A stretch of 64,000 nt of DNA, from contig NC_086253.1 in NCBI RefSeq assembly GCF_021018805.1, positions 11,286,735 through 11,350,734 on the forward strand, written 5' to 3'. This DNA is from Prinia subflava. Taxonomy: Eukaryota > Chordata > Aves > Passeriformes > Cisticolidae. The notes under the pieces are model-generated. The model had not been told where the DNA came from, searched no databases, and saw only the letters and a list, made by a program, of their open reading frames with translations. Positions 10,601 through 22,300 of the stretch are shown one piece after another; the first letter of the stretch is position 1; each line of letters opens with the position of its first letter. Both the position numbers and the translations under genes were made by a program.

Positions 10601-13600
10601 TAGCAGTCCATTTTCAGCATGGGCACCACCTGCAGGGCATTCCTAGAGAGGTGGGCTGTCTGTACACCAGGCCATGTTAACAGGCCTGGGATGGATCAGG
10701 AACTGCTGCAGAATGTGCTGTTTGATTATCCCAAAAGGCTGCTCCTCCTACAGGAACTCACACCCGATAAAGGATGAAGATTGGTCTGTAGCTACCAGCA
10801 GTGTTAACCCTTCTGTTACCTCTGGGTAAGAATAAACTGAGATGGTTCCCCTCCAGGAGATGGCAAGGAAATGAGGAGCAGGAGGGGCAGGGGAAGAGTG
10901 TGTGAGACTTTCCAGCATGTTTGAACTGACACTACCGAACCACGATGCGAGACAGGATTGTTTCTGTCGCTGTCTACAAGCTGTTCAGGAAAGACAACAT
11001 GAGTAATAAGGTGTGGAGTAAAACTATCAACTAAAAATATTACTCCTTGTATAATATCTCAGAATTGCAGAATCCTGAGTGCCCATAAATAATTGCTGAC
11101 AAAGCCTCCATGGTACCTCTGGTACAGATCTTCACTCATCACTAAATCATACCAGAGAAGGAAACGTGGTTGTTACTATGCACAGCTGCATAATGAAAAG
11201 CTGGAGTTCTGTAACAGATTTATTCTCTTAAGTAAGCACAATTTAAATTACATTTCCAAAAGAAAATAGATCTATTCTGTAGTAGTTGACAACATGGCAA
11301 CATCTATTGGAACTCACCAGGAAGAAAAAAAGAAGTACTGGATTAAAAATCAGTTGTTGTCTAGACCTAGTAAGGATGAATGAAAACAAGTAACATTCAG
11401 TTTGGGCAGGTAACATATTATATTTTCATGGATCTGCAGTGCTTCAAAGAATTTAATATTTTTGTACTGAATACAATTACAGAAAAAATGGTGGAAAAAT
11501 ATTTAAAACCCATAAATGACAACTTAATACTTCCTGAAGAAGACTTTGTTGTCAAATAGATGAGGGCTCCAGAGTCAAATGATAGAACTCCATTGCAAAG
11601 TGAGGACAGTTAAAAGCCAAACATCAATCAAAAACTTGTAAGTTATGAAATGTAAGAAAAAAAGGAAAAAGGCAATATCCTACTTAAAGATATTCTTAAT
11701 ATTCATTATTGTACAAATAAAGTAACAAAATGCAAAATTGCAATTTTCATTCCAAAATTAATTGCAAAAATGAAAAATTCAACACCAGTTTCTGTCCCAT
11801 ATCTGTAAGAGATCAGGCTGGCCCATCATGGCAGGTAGAGATTAATGAGGCAAATTATTCTTTGGACAGCAGGCCTAAATTACAACTCACAAGTTGTATT
11901 TTTTTTCAGCCATGGGATCAGTAAAGGAAAATCACAGGTTTGTGTGTGTCATTACATAACTTCTGACACATTTGTCTAATATGTTCCTAAAAATCTCCAA
12001 TGGTGGAAATGGTATCCCTTTTTTTAGGCAGTGCTTATGTACTTGCTTTCAGTATTGCTACTGTACTGTACTGTTCTTTGCTTGAGCATTTCTGTGCTAG
12101 GAACAGGAAAGCAGAGATTAATCAGAAAATGTGCTCGTCTATCTTTTTTGACAATATTTTTAACAGGCGTGATTGCTTAGAATGGTTTTAGAAGAAATTC
12201 AAGAATTTGAGAGCTCTCGGGTTTGAGACAAGGAGAGTTGCTGCTTCTCCTGTGTCTCTGCTTGTAGTGAGTAAAATCAGGCCTGTGCAGAACTGATTGG
12301 CAGTTAACCCTTCCTTAGCAAATCCTGAAATCCTTCTGTGACAAGCAGTTGTAGCACTATTAAATGGGTGTTCAGTGGCTTTTTCTCAGCAGCATGTTGG
12401 CCCACAGCCACTTCTGTCTGCTGACTTTTCCTGTTCATCCCATTATCATCCCATTTGAGCAGAGGCAGACCATAAAATTTATGAGCATTTGCATGAAATA
12501 CTACATTTTGAGAGGAACTTGAACAATGGAACAGAAGTCTTACAATAGGAAGCTAAAATGTATCAGTAAAGACTCCTTTATCCCAAACCTCTGGAGTCTT
12601 TTTGCTATTAGTTTCACAGGTAATAAACGAAAATTACGTGAGATGCTGTATGTGAAAGGTGATGACTAATTCATTGGGGCTAATACTTAACTGTGCTGGC
12701 CCTGGCAGGGAAAGAATGAGTTACTGTGAAGGAATCCTGGCTTTCCAGAAGGTTCACTGCCTTCCCATGTATTTTCACATCAGACACTCACAGGAAGGCA
12801 CGGTGTGACATGCATTTACACCAGCCTGTTTTACTAGTGAGAGATGCACTTGCTGCCTAGGACTACACAGTGGTAGTTTTTGCATGACAGAAGCATTGTT
12901 TACACTGGAAACTAATTCTTTACAATATGTGTATTTAATATTAATTCAGATACAGGAATTGAAAAGCCTGGCTGATGAAATGTAGTTCTTTTATCAAGTA
13001 TCTTCTATAAATGCAATGAAAATATACTACTTGAAAATAATGTATGCCTTTAAAAGTTTTAACTTTTAACAAAAGTATTCACCCAAGGACCTTACAGAGG
13101 GACTCTTCCATTATTTCCAAGTGTGTGTTTCTGTGTTGTTTTCACTGAACTTCTAATTCAGCACAGGTTGAATCATTCTGCACAGAACCCCAGGTCACTC
13201 TGGCTGCAGACTTATGGCACCACAATGCACAAGGCTCCAGCAAGGAGAATGTGAGCTGTTGGAGCTGGTTTTCCTTTCTCTGAAAGGAAGTGCAGCCATG
13301 GAATTAGGAAAGGGCACTTTGTTGTTATAGATGCAATTTTTCTGTAAGTAGAAGTGAGATACTGGTTATTTGATGGCTGAACGCAAGTTGAAAGCAGAAA
13401 CAGAAATCTGCTTGGTTAGATCCCATATTACATACAAGTTCTGTAACTTATGTGAGAGAGGATCTGGGTTTGCTTGGATTTGATATTTTTTAAAGGTCTC
13501 ATGTTTTCTAAACATGACTTCATCATTATAAATTAATGAAGTGTGGACAAAGCTAATTTTGTCTTTTTTTTTTTTTTAAGAACATATACAATGTGTTTAA

Positions 13601-13739
13601 TTTTCCTACATCCTAAAAATAGTTTAAAAATTACAACAGCCATGAAAAGAACTCCCAAATTAGGTATGTCATGCTATTCCTCCAAAATATGTAATGCTTA
13701 ACTGCATGTTGTATCTAAGTTATACATGTTACCCGAAGG
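7621..13739. other. Intergenic region between TBC1D14 and KIAA0232
   Basis: About 6 kb between the TBC1D14 CpG island and the KIAA0232 poly(A) site. The first few hundred bases are moderately GC-rich and include a direct repeat of ATCATGTGCAGGT near 7671-7697. The rest is AT-rich unique-looking DNA with only short meaningless open frames. I recognised no CR1 copy, exon, RNA gene or conserved element. Confidence 0.6.
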
Positions 13740-13740
13740 A

Positions 13741-13785
13741 AATGAAGACACACACACCATCCAACTGTCCTTTTATATTTTTATT
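13741..13785 (-). terminator. KIAA0232: Poly(A) signal and GU-rich downstream element of KIAA0232
   Basis: The minus strand has AATAAA at 13785-13780, then about 20 nt later GGTGTGTGTGTCTTCATT at roughly 13758-13741. This pairing is the classic cleavage and polyadenylation layout and lies at a plausible 3' UTR length. Cleavage would fall near 13760-13770. Confidence 0.65.
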
Positions 13786-16217
13786 CGGTGTTAAGTAACT
13801 CCACAAGAAAACAAAATCAGTTACTCTGGTGTACGTGAAATCAGAACAATACAACCACTTGAAGCAAAAAGTAGAAACAAATTTCAGCCCAGGAATGGAA
13901 AACTGATACTTCAATGCTATGGATATGCAATGCGCTTCATCCCACAGTGCGGTTCAGCGTATGCCAACCTTTAATGCTCTTGTTGTTGCTGTTGTTGTTG
14001 GTGGTGTGTGTTTCTATCCATAGAGAAAAACTAAAAACCACACTTCAACTCTCACTGAAAGCCTTAGAGCTTTAGCCGTTAAACTATGAAAACAAGTAAA
14101 GACAATTTGTTATTGCCCAAGCTCAAGATAGGATTTTATTTTCCCAAAGGTGCTGGAATCATTACATGCCACAGTGTAACTACGAGCAACACCTTTGTTA
14201 CTTTTGAGCCCTTTCTTACCAACGAAGAAGCTCTAGCCAGAATTAACTGAGCTGAAGTTTGTGTTTGAAATATGTCCCCTTGGTCATTTCCTGTTCTCAA
14301 ATGAAGTTCTATTCCATTCTTCACTGTAGTGATTTGAAGAATTTGTGTGTAAAGTTCTTTTTTCCTTTCATGTTACAGTTAACTAGTTTCAGTGCAGGTG
14401 CTAAACAACCTCTCAAGGAAGCTCCAGAAGAAAGTAAAATATATAAAAATCTATTCAAAGTCTGCAAATAAATTAAGAAAAGAAACTGTAAAGTGTCGAA
14501 AGATTTGCTGTATGAATACAAACCCTAAAACATAGTCTAAGAGGAGGACCAAAAGAAAGTCCTTGGGTAAGGGCAACCACGCCAGTTTTAGTAAGGATCT
14601 CACCAAAAGCGTTGCAAGACCGGCATGGTTTCCCAACCACGTATTTAAATTCTTACACTGTCAATTGAATAAAGGCAACAAAACCCAGTTACTCAGAAAG
14701 CATTTCTAGCGCAGAACATATTTCAAAGGCAGTTCAGCTCACATTTCAAACAGCTATGTTTCTTGTGAGGTTTATTGCCTGTCAAAAATAATGGTGAAGC
14801 TTTTCAAGTCAGTATTGGACTTTCTGCACTTCCTGGTGTTATAGACATGCTATGGTCATGTAGACTAGTTAGTTGTTGTCACTTTTTAAACTAGGAGTTG
14901 GTAAAAACTTAGAGTGTTTAGTTTTGCAAATATTGCTCCTCCTGGCTTATACATTTTGCATAATGTGTTAAAAGCAGAAGGAGTTGATAGTCTTGTACAG
15001 ATGCAACTTGACAATGTATTGACTTTCTAGGTTAACAAAAGAAAATTTAAAAGCAAGTCACATAAAGCAACAATCACTACTGCAATCACACATGTATGTT
15101 GTAAGTCATCACCTTCCCTACCCCCACCCACCACACACGTAACTTGCCCCACACATTCTCTCAGAAACACAAAATGAACTACGAGATTTACTAAATTACA
15201 GCCACAACAGCAGCTAACTGCAGCAGCCACAGGATTTCTTTCAAGTGAAGCACTGACCCTTTGCATTTAAAACATTGAACACTCTGAGCATTTTAGAGAG
15301 TTTCAGTCATTCAGGCTCAAGTTCAGTTACAGGATGCTTTTGCAGGTTACATGAATGCCTTCATCTGCAACAAGACAACATTCTCATTAACAAAATTCAC
15401 AACAATCCACACATCACCCCAGTGGTTTATTATTTTTGGTGTTACTTTTTGAACTTCTGCCCCACATTGGCAAATCGCTAAAAAGGACAAAAAAAAAAGA
15501 AAAAAAAAGGAAAAAAACCCCACATTGCCTCCATACCTACAAAAAATCCTTGGCTTCTCCAGTTAGCAAAAATACAAACCATGGTATCCTCAGTGTTGGT
15601 TTGTGGGAGGGGGGAATCATAGGATAGAAAACACAGTTTCTGTAAGTCTCTAAAGCACAACCCTGTTGTTCCTACTTCAAAGTTATGAGATTTACTGAAT
15701 GAAGACTGGACAAGTCATTCATGCTTTTCTCCTGCATTCAGAAAGGCACTGATAGATTACAGTGTTAAGTATTTATCTCCCAGTTCTTAGAGAACAAAGC
15801 CTAATGTGCAGAAAGCTGAAGTCTCTGAATAGCAGAAGTAGTTGTAGACACTGCGATGCTAAGAAGATCGTAATAGTGGTAGGGCTACAGTTACGAAAGA
15901 AAATAACTGCAATTAAGATGCAAAAAAGCAGTGGTACTACTAAGACAAGCACATGCACATCCATTCTTGATTTGACAACACAATCTAGTCTAGTTCAAAT
16001 AGCCAAGAATTTAACAGTATTTTTTGGGAAAACAAAATCTTCAACAGGACAGCTGTGTCCTCATCTATAAAATAAGCAAGAAGAGAAAGATAAATACACA
16101 TCTGAATCCATTAACTGAAGAGGAAACTCAAGTTGTTGTTTTAGAGCTACAGACCCTCAAGAAAGATAGTTTTCCATCTCATGTTACTTTTCAACCATCT
16201 GTTCTACTCTGCAGTTT
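13760..16217 (-). other. KIAA0232: KIAA0232 3' UTR
   Basis: About 2.45 kb between the stop codon and the proposed poly(A) site, AT-rich with no coding signal. It holds a TTG-rich trinucleotide stretch at 13978-14012 and an A-rich run near 15481-15522. Earlier AATAAA-like words on the minus strand (for example near 14135) could give shorter 3' UTRs. Confidence 0.65.
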
Positions 16218-16397
16218 TTACAGTTGAGTTCGAGAAAAAAGCTCCTCCTCACACGGATCAACCCATTCGCTTCCACCTTCTGAAGCTGTGTCTTCAGAGC
16301 TGGAGCTATCACTGGAGTAGATCTTCTTCCTGAAGCCATTTGGTTTTGCCTCAGCATTTATATCATCTGCACATCTTGCTTCATAAACAGAAGACAC
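16218..16397 (-). CDS. KIAA0232: KIAA0232 last coding exon (residues 1333-1391) and stop
   Basis: A 180-nt coding segment begins in phase 0 after aatccttag. It encodes [18 protein letters not shown] and ends [21 protein letters not shown] before TAA at 16220-16218. The human C terminus is recalled as [10 protein letters not shown], so the end is well supported. A dense run of Ser, Asp and Glu precedes it, typical of casein-kinase-type sites (inference). Confidence 0.95.
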   Translation of the reverse strand: MSSVYEARCADDINAEAKPNGFRKKIYSSDSSSSEDTASEGGSEWVDPCEEELFSRTQL

Positions 16398-19300
16398 CTA
16401 AGGATTTAAACTGACAGTGTTGATGGGGAACAATAAAGAACACGCTTGCTTTTCTCGGGGCTGGGAGGTTATATGGTTTTGTAGTTGTCCAAAAGAGATG
16501 CCACGATTACAGGGCAAGTCCTCCTCTTTCCTGACTCAGCCCACTATGTAGAAAGGACTGCAGAATAGCAGGGAAAAAGATGGGGCTTTTATTATCTTTT
16601 CCTATTCCTTAATTTTAGGATTTGCACAAAACAGCAAGAGAATCAAAAGTGAACTCAGGATGTATCTTTATCACAGTTCATGTTAGAAAAATTACTGTAA
16701 AAGTCATCTCCAAAACTTGGTAGTAAGTATTAAATAGTAAGAAAACACAGCACAGATCTGACTAAACTTCAAGCAAATGTATTTTAAATATATTTTCATC
16801 TGAATGAGTAAAGCTATAGCAAGCATGTCACAATGTTAACCTAAGCGCTATCATCACAATGAAGTTTAAAGGTATATCAGTAAATACAAGTGTACATGAA
16901 ATTTTCTCCCTAGAGAAAAAAAATGGGTTTTTTGCTTGTAATGAGGACAGTATTCAGCATATATTATCTGTATGTCTTTAGCTACTGGTCTTTTCTGCCC
17001 TCATAGTGCACTTCAGCTCACTCTACACTTACTGAAATTAGAAGTTGAAGGAAAAGAAGACTCATGTTTAACACTTGTGACAAGCAAATAGCAAGCATTC
17101 CCAAAGGAAACTGGCTTTGCTTATCTACTAGAAGTACAGCTGTTTGTACAAAGGGTTGTACTCCCCAAAGTACCACACCCTGAGGAGCTTTCAGAAGGAT
17201 GCTCAAGATGCAGAGGAGGTTAAAAAACAAAGAAAGAGAAGAGAAGCTTTTGAAGGTTTTTGCAGGAATTTCATTTGAGGGTGAACTGAGAACTGTGATG
17301 AAAGGAAAGATGCAGTAGCCCACCCTTATAAAACAAGTGAAAAACTTCCTCCCCAAAACCATTGAAGAACTTACCATATTAAAATCTAAAAGATGTTCAT
17401 CATCATTGGATACTTCCTTTACATCTGCAAGTTCTCCTACACCATTCTCTCCCTTGGCATTTGTATAGCACTCTTAAATTGTTTTTGTGGGGGTGTTTCA
17501 GATGCAAAGGAAGAAAAAACAGAATTGAGGAACACTGTTATTTATATTCACCATAAATTAAAGCATCCAGAGAAGTATTCTTGGAATTCACACTCTATGC
17601 CATGTAAATTTTGTGCTTGTGGAGATTTTTATGGTCTGATACCCATAAAGAAATCAGCATAATACCTCACGGAAGCTTCAACAAATCCTACCTGGATAAC
17701 TAATAGTAAAAGAAGAAGTTACTTAGTTCATAAAAACACCTAAAATACCAAAGAACAAGAAGTACTTATTTATGATAAATGGTTCAGTACATGTTTCAAT
17801 TCTGATATTGCACTGTGTTCCACATCACTCCTATTTCTGTACCCACACAGTATAGACTGAAACAGTAGCCTGATCCTCACTGAAACTCAAAAGCCCCAGT
17901 TGATGTAAATGGCTGTGACTTCTACTTACCAGAGTAAACTTATATATATATAACATCAACAACTATCATGGAGAGAGATACATACGGATCACATGCACCA
18001 ACAGCCACATATAAAAAGTATCCATACTGAAAACTGGATACAGAAAAAGGTTTGTGGAAGAGTAACATCAGCCGTGAGGATGAATCCCGGTCTTGTTTAA
18101 AAACTGAGTAGCGCAGAGCAAACCCTGGCTCTCCTGTCCCTGACAGACACCCCGGCTCTGCACCAGCAGCGCCTGGGCTCGGCCGCCTTCCCCCGGCGCC
18201 GGGGAAGCGCTGCCGCAGCGACGCGCGCTCGCCGCCAGGGGCCACCACCGGCACGGCACGGCCACGGCACGGCCCCGGCACCGGGCACGGCACGGGCACG
18301 GCATAGCCCCGGCACTGGACACGGCCCCGGCACCGGGCACGGCACGGGCACCGGACACGGCCCCGGCACCGGGCACGGCATGGGCACGGCACCGGGCACG
18401 GCACCGGGCACGGCACCGGCACTGGGCACGGCCCCGCGGCTGTGCAGGGGACTCCAGATCCCCCGCTTTGGGAAGACTGATGGCTCTCGCTAACGTGGAA
18501 GGCTCCGAGCGCCAATCTGCTCTTGCACTGTGCACAGTTCTATAGGTGGGAGTGAAGTAAAAGTTACGATGTTTTGATGGTCACCCAAACTGTCCTAAAC
18601 GCCAAAGTCAGGCTGTTTTGCAACCAAGAGCAGAGTTAGTTGGTTGCACTTAAAGGTGCACTTCAAAAATAATAACTGGCTAATCTACTTTCAGACTATT
18701 AAGGTACCAGGTCTCTGATCAAAACTTTCTCACCCTGGGCCAGTACCAACAGAAAGCGCCACAGAGCCCGTGAATTCAGGATACAGAATGGTCTAGTTCA
18801 GCTTCTTGCCTTCTCCCCAGAGAAGGTGAATTGGTTTGCAGACAAAAAAAAGCTGCCTGGACTCCTGCCAGTCCACTGAAAACCTGGGCTTGAGGCAGTT
18901 GTCAGATGCTGCAGATTCCTGGGAGTGCTGGAAGCACACCTGCTTCTGGTCATGAGCAGCCTGCCTACTGAGACTGGACTGGCTCTCTCTGCGCGACAGA
19001 AGAATTCCCAGACTGTCAGCGTGAAAGGAGTGGCCAAGTGGCAAATCCCTCTCCTTCCCAGCCTCAGAGAGATTCCACACATTCCCTGAATAGCTGGCAT
19101 GTTATTTATGAACACCCATAAAAGGTAATCATCATGTTTTTACACTCGTATAGACTTACCTACCTAGTAAGTATATTTCAGGACGAAATATTAAAAAATG
19201 TAATAAAGGGTTTTCATAATCAGAGATTTTCTATTTAATTGCAAGCTTTGGCATTAAGTAAATTTGTGTAAATATTAAGATTATTTTTAAACTACTTTCT

Positions 19301-22300
19301 TTTAAAACCAATTTAGAATCATGCTAGAGGTCTACTCTAAGCGCAACTGAAGCATCCAGTTCTCTCCTAGATTAGAGAATTTTTTTGTGGAAGCTTACTG
19401 GTGTGGATTTTTTAAGTACAGACAGTAAATCCAATTCATCTGCAGCAATTCCAATCCGTACCAAGGAGCATTTATTTCATTCTAACATGGGTGCAACAGC
19501 AAGTTAGTTCTAACAGGCAGAGGTGCTTACCTTCACACTGTGATGCAGGAAAAAGGGGAGAATAGAGCGCCTTTTCCCACCAGCATTGCTTTTCCTGGCT
19601 GCCACTCATTCTCTGCAGATTAGTATTCAATATAGGAAAGTGTTTAGACAATAATCACACTTCATTTTGCCAAAAATAATATACTTACATGTAAAGGAGG
19701 AAATTCTGGTATTACAATGAGTTTTCCTAAGTCTTACAGGTCACACTGCTCAATTTGTAACACTAATGGGAAATGGCTGTCAAACTGTAGTGGAATATCC
19801 ATTCTCTGAACTCTTACAGCCAATATGAACTCCATGCTGGGCTTCAGACTTTGCCCATACAGAGTTATACAAATCCAGGAAAAAAAAATTAATTTCAGCC
19901 CTACTACACTTTATAATCTAGAGAGAGCAACCCAAGAGATGAAGTATGGTGAAGTGTTAGCCAACACGACAAAGAGTTCCATGTAGAACAAAACAGAGAA
20001 GACAGCAAACAAAAAGTGACAGCATTTCATGTTTCAGGTTTGGGAGGATGAATTAGCAGTACCATTACCCAATGGAAAAAACACAAAATTAGAGAATTAT
20101 GTGTCAACATGAGGAAAAAGAGGTTATGATGATGATCAGTGATTTGTGGTAGAAGTAATCCATTCACTAAGACTGCCAAAATACTCTTCCTTTCCCCATA
20201 TTTTAATGCTAGTTTAATTTTACCAGAGGCCTTTCCTTATCACATTGATGGACATGGCTAAAACAGCAAGGGCTTGTCACAACAGACACGTCCCCAGTTT
20301 CATGGCTGCACCTGAGGTAACCCCATTAGCCTTCAAAAGATTATGCCACCTTGTAACATCCTCTATAGATATTAGAATGATTCAAAAAACAAATGACAGT
20401 GCAACTGCCTACAACAAACATTAACAAGTGAGTTTCAACGCTGACTTTCTAGTCAGCTTTCTTAGTAAACTCGGAACTGTTTAAACATGAGCATCCTTTT
20501 GTTCCTCCTTAACCTGCTGTAGAACTACACACCCATGAAGTTAAACTTACAAACATTTATTCCTTAATAAAGAGAAGCCCCTCTCAAACCAAAGGAGTGA
20601 CTCAAGAGTGCTGTATTTAGAAATATGTCCTGGATTCAACTTATTTGAACTTATCCATGCTGGTTTCCTGTCATAAGACCCAGGAACAGTCTTTCTGGGA
20701 ACACCCTCCAAAGATTCAAACACTTAATTCCAGAAAAGGGAGCTCTTAGGAACTTTAACCATCGGTTGGTGTCTTTTTTAACATTAAAAAAAAAAAAAAA
20801 AAGGCAGATCAAAGGTATAAGCAGGACATAGTTAGAAATATATGCATTCACAAATCCATTCAATCATGGAAGCCTCACTCTGTGCTGATTAGAGACAGAG
20901 GCATCTGAACTCCACAGGCACAATGCGTTTTCAGCTTCAAAGTCTCTCCCACTGCTGCTGCCACACCTGCACACGGGATAAGCTGCATGAACCCAGCAGG
21001 GACAGGAAAGCCAGCCTGAGTCTGGCAGGGCACCACGAGCTGCAGCAGCCCTGCTCCCGGGCTGAGGCACGGGCAGAGCTCAGCGCCTGCTCTGGCTCTG
21101 TGACTGAACCGGCACCGCCTGCTTCAGCCCCCCTGCTTCCATCACAGCCCCAACACCTGCAGAGCTGGAGCAGCTCACAGACAGCTCCCAGCTCAGCGCT
21201 GAATTTTTGTTTGGGAGGGGATAGAGGACACTTTTTAATGTCCATTTTATACATCTGCAGAAGAAATGTCTTTTCTCCTACAGTTGCTTAAGTGTTTTCT
21301 AGAAATGCACAGTCTCACACTGTGAAATTTTTTATGAATTAAAGAGACACTCCCAATCAGTAAATACAAAATACCATCTCCAGAATAGCCCATGAGTCTA
21401 TCTTCCTTTGTTGGCAATCTTTCCCTTTTTAAAACAGCATTTTCAATTTACGCCTCCTTCTCCTCCTCTCTCACACATACTCATATACACTTCATGTTTT
21501 ATGAAAAGTTTTACTGAATTTTCCAGCTAACCATCTAAATAGCTATTATTTAGAATGGTTCTGATATTAAATATTATAACTGGAAGTCCCTCCTCTCTGA
21601 AACTACTCATATGTATTTTACTCTATTCTTAAATTGAACTCATAAGCAGCAGGGCAAAACCAGCTGCAATGCAGTTTCACTCCCAGTTTTGCTGCAGGTC
21701 AGAGAGAAGACTGATGGGTTTCCTTTCTGGTGTTACAGCTAGGCACAGGTTAACTGAGCCTTCTCCCAGACTATTAAATACTAATTTGGAAACACCATCA
21801 CTGACTAGCTAAACTGCTTCAGAACGCTTGCTGACAAGGATCACAGCTGACAGGGGTGACAAGAGGCTTGCAGATTGTGAACAAAATAAGCACTAAAGCC
21901 TCAGTAGGGTGTGAATGAATGTTATCAGAAGTGTTATAACTGATGGAAAAAATCATATTAATCTGTAAGCACACATTCCTTTGAATCTGCTCTGCCCCGT
22001 ACTACCAGGAAGAATTCAACACATGAATAATTCAGAAGTCAAAGCTGCAATGAACACATTGAGTCCCATTCTTTAGAATTCTTTAGATCAGGTCCTAATT
22101 TTAGTTCATCAGCCACACAGTGAAAATACACTTAGCTCAAGAAGCCAGTCACAAATGAACAAAGGGGGCTGAGTCTAGACCTTATATTCTTAGAACCTAC
22201 TGCCAATGAGGCAGTAACCTCATTGTTGAATTTCACTGAAAATAGATGTGCAAGGGACTCTGAGATAATCTAGCCTCTACTCCTGCACAAAGCTGAAATC

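Noticed and set aside
17940..18535. Pro/Cys/Arg-rich open frames of 110-191 codons on the minus strand
   Set aside because: They are translations of the CGGCAC repeat inside a KIAA0232 intron; three overlapping frames are open at once, typical of a stop-poor repeat.
18793..19115. Two overlapping open frames of about 100 codons on the minus strand, near KIAA0232 exon 6
   Set aside because: They lie within the intron between exons 6 and 7, which already join in phase without them, and show no likeness to KIAA0232.
20864..21291. Overlapping 105- and 122-codon frames on both strands
   Set aside because: A locally GC-rich intronic patch. Frames are open on both strands at once and neither has protein-like features.
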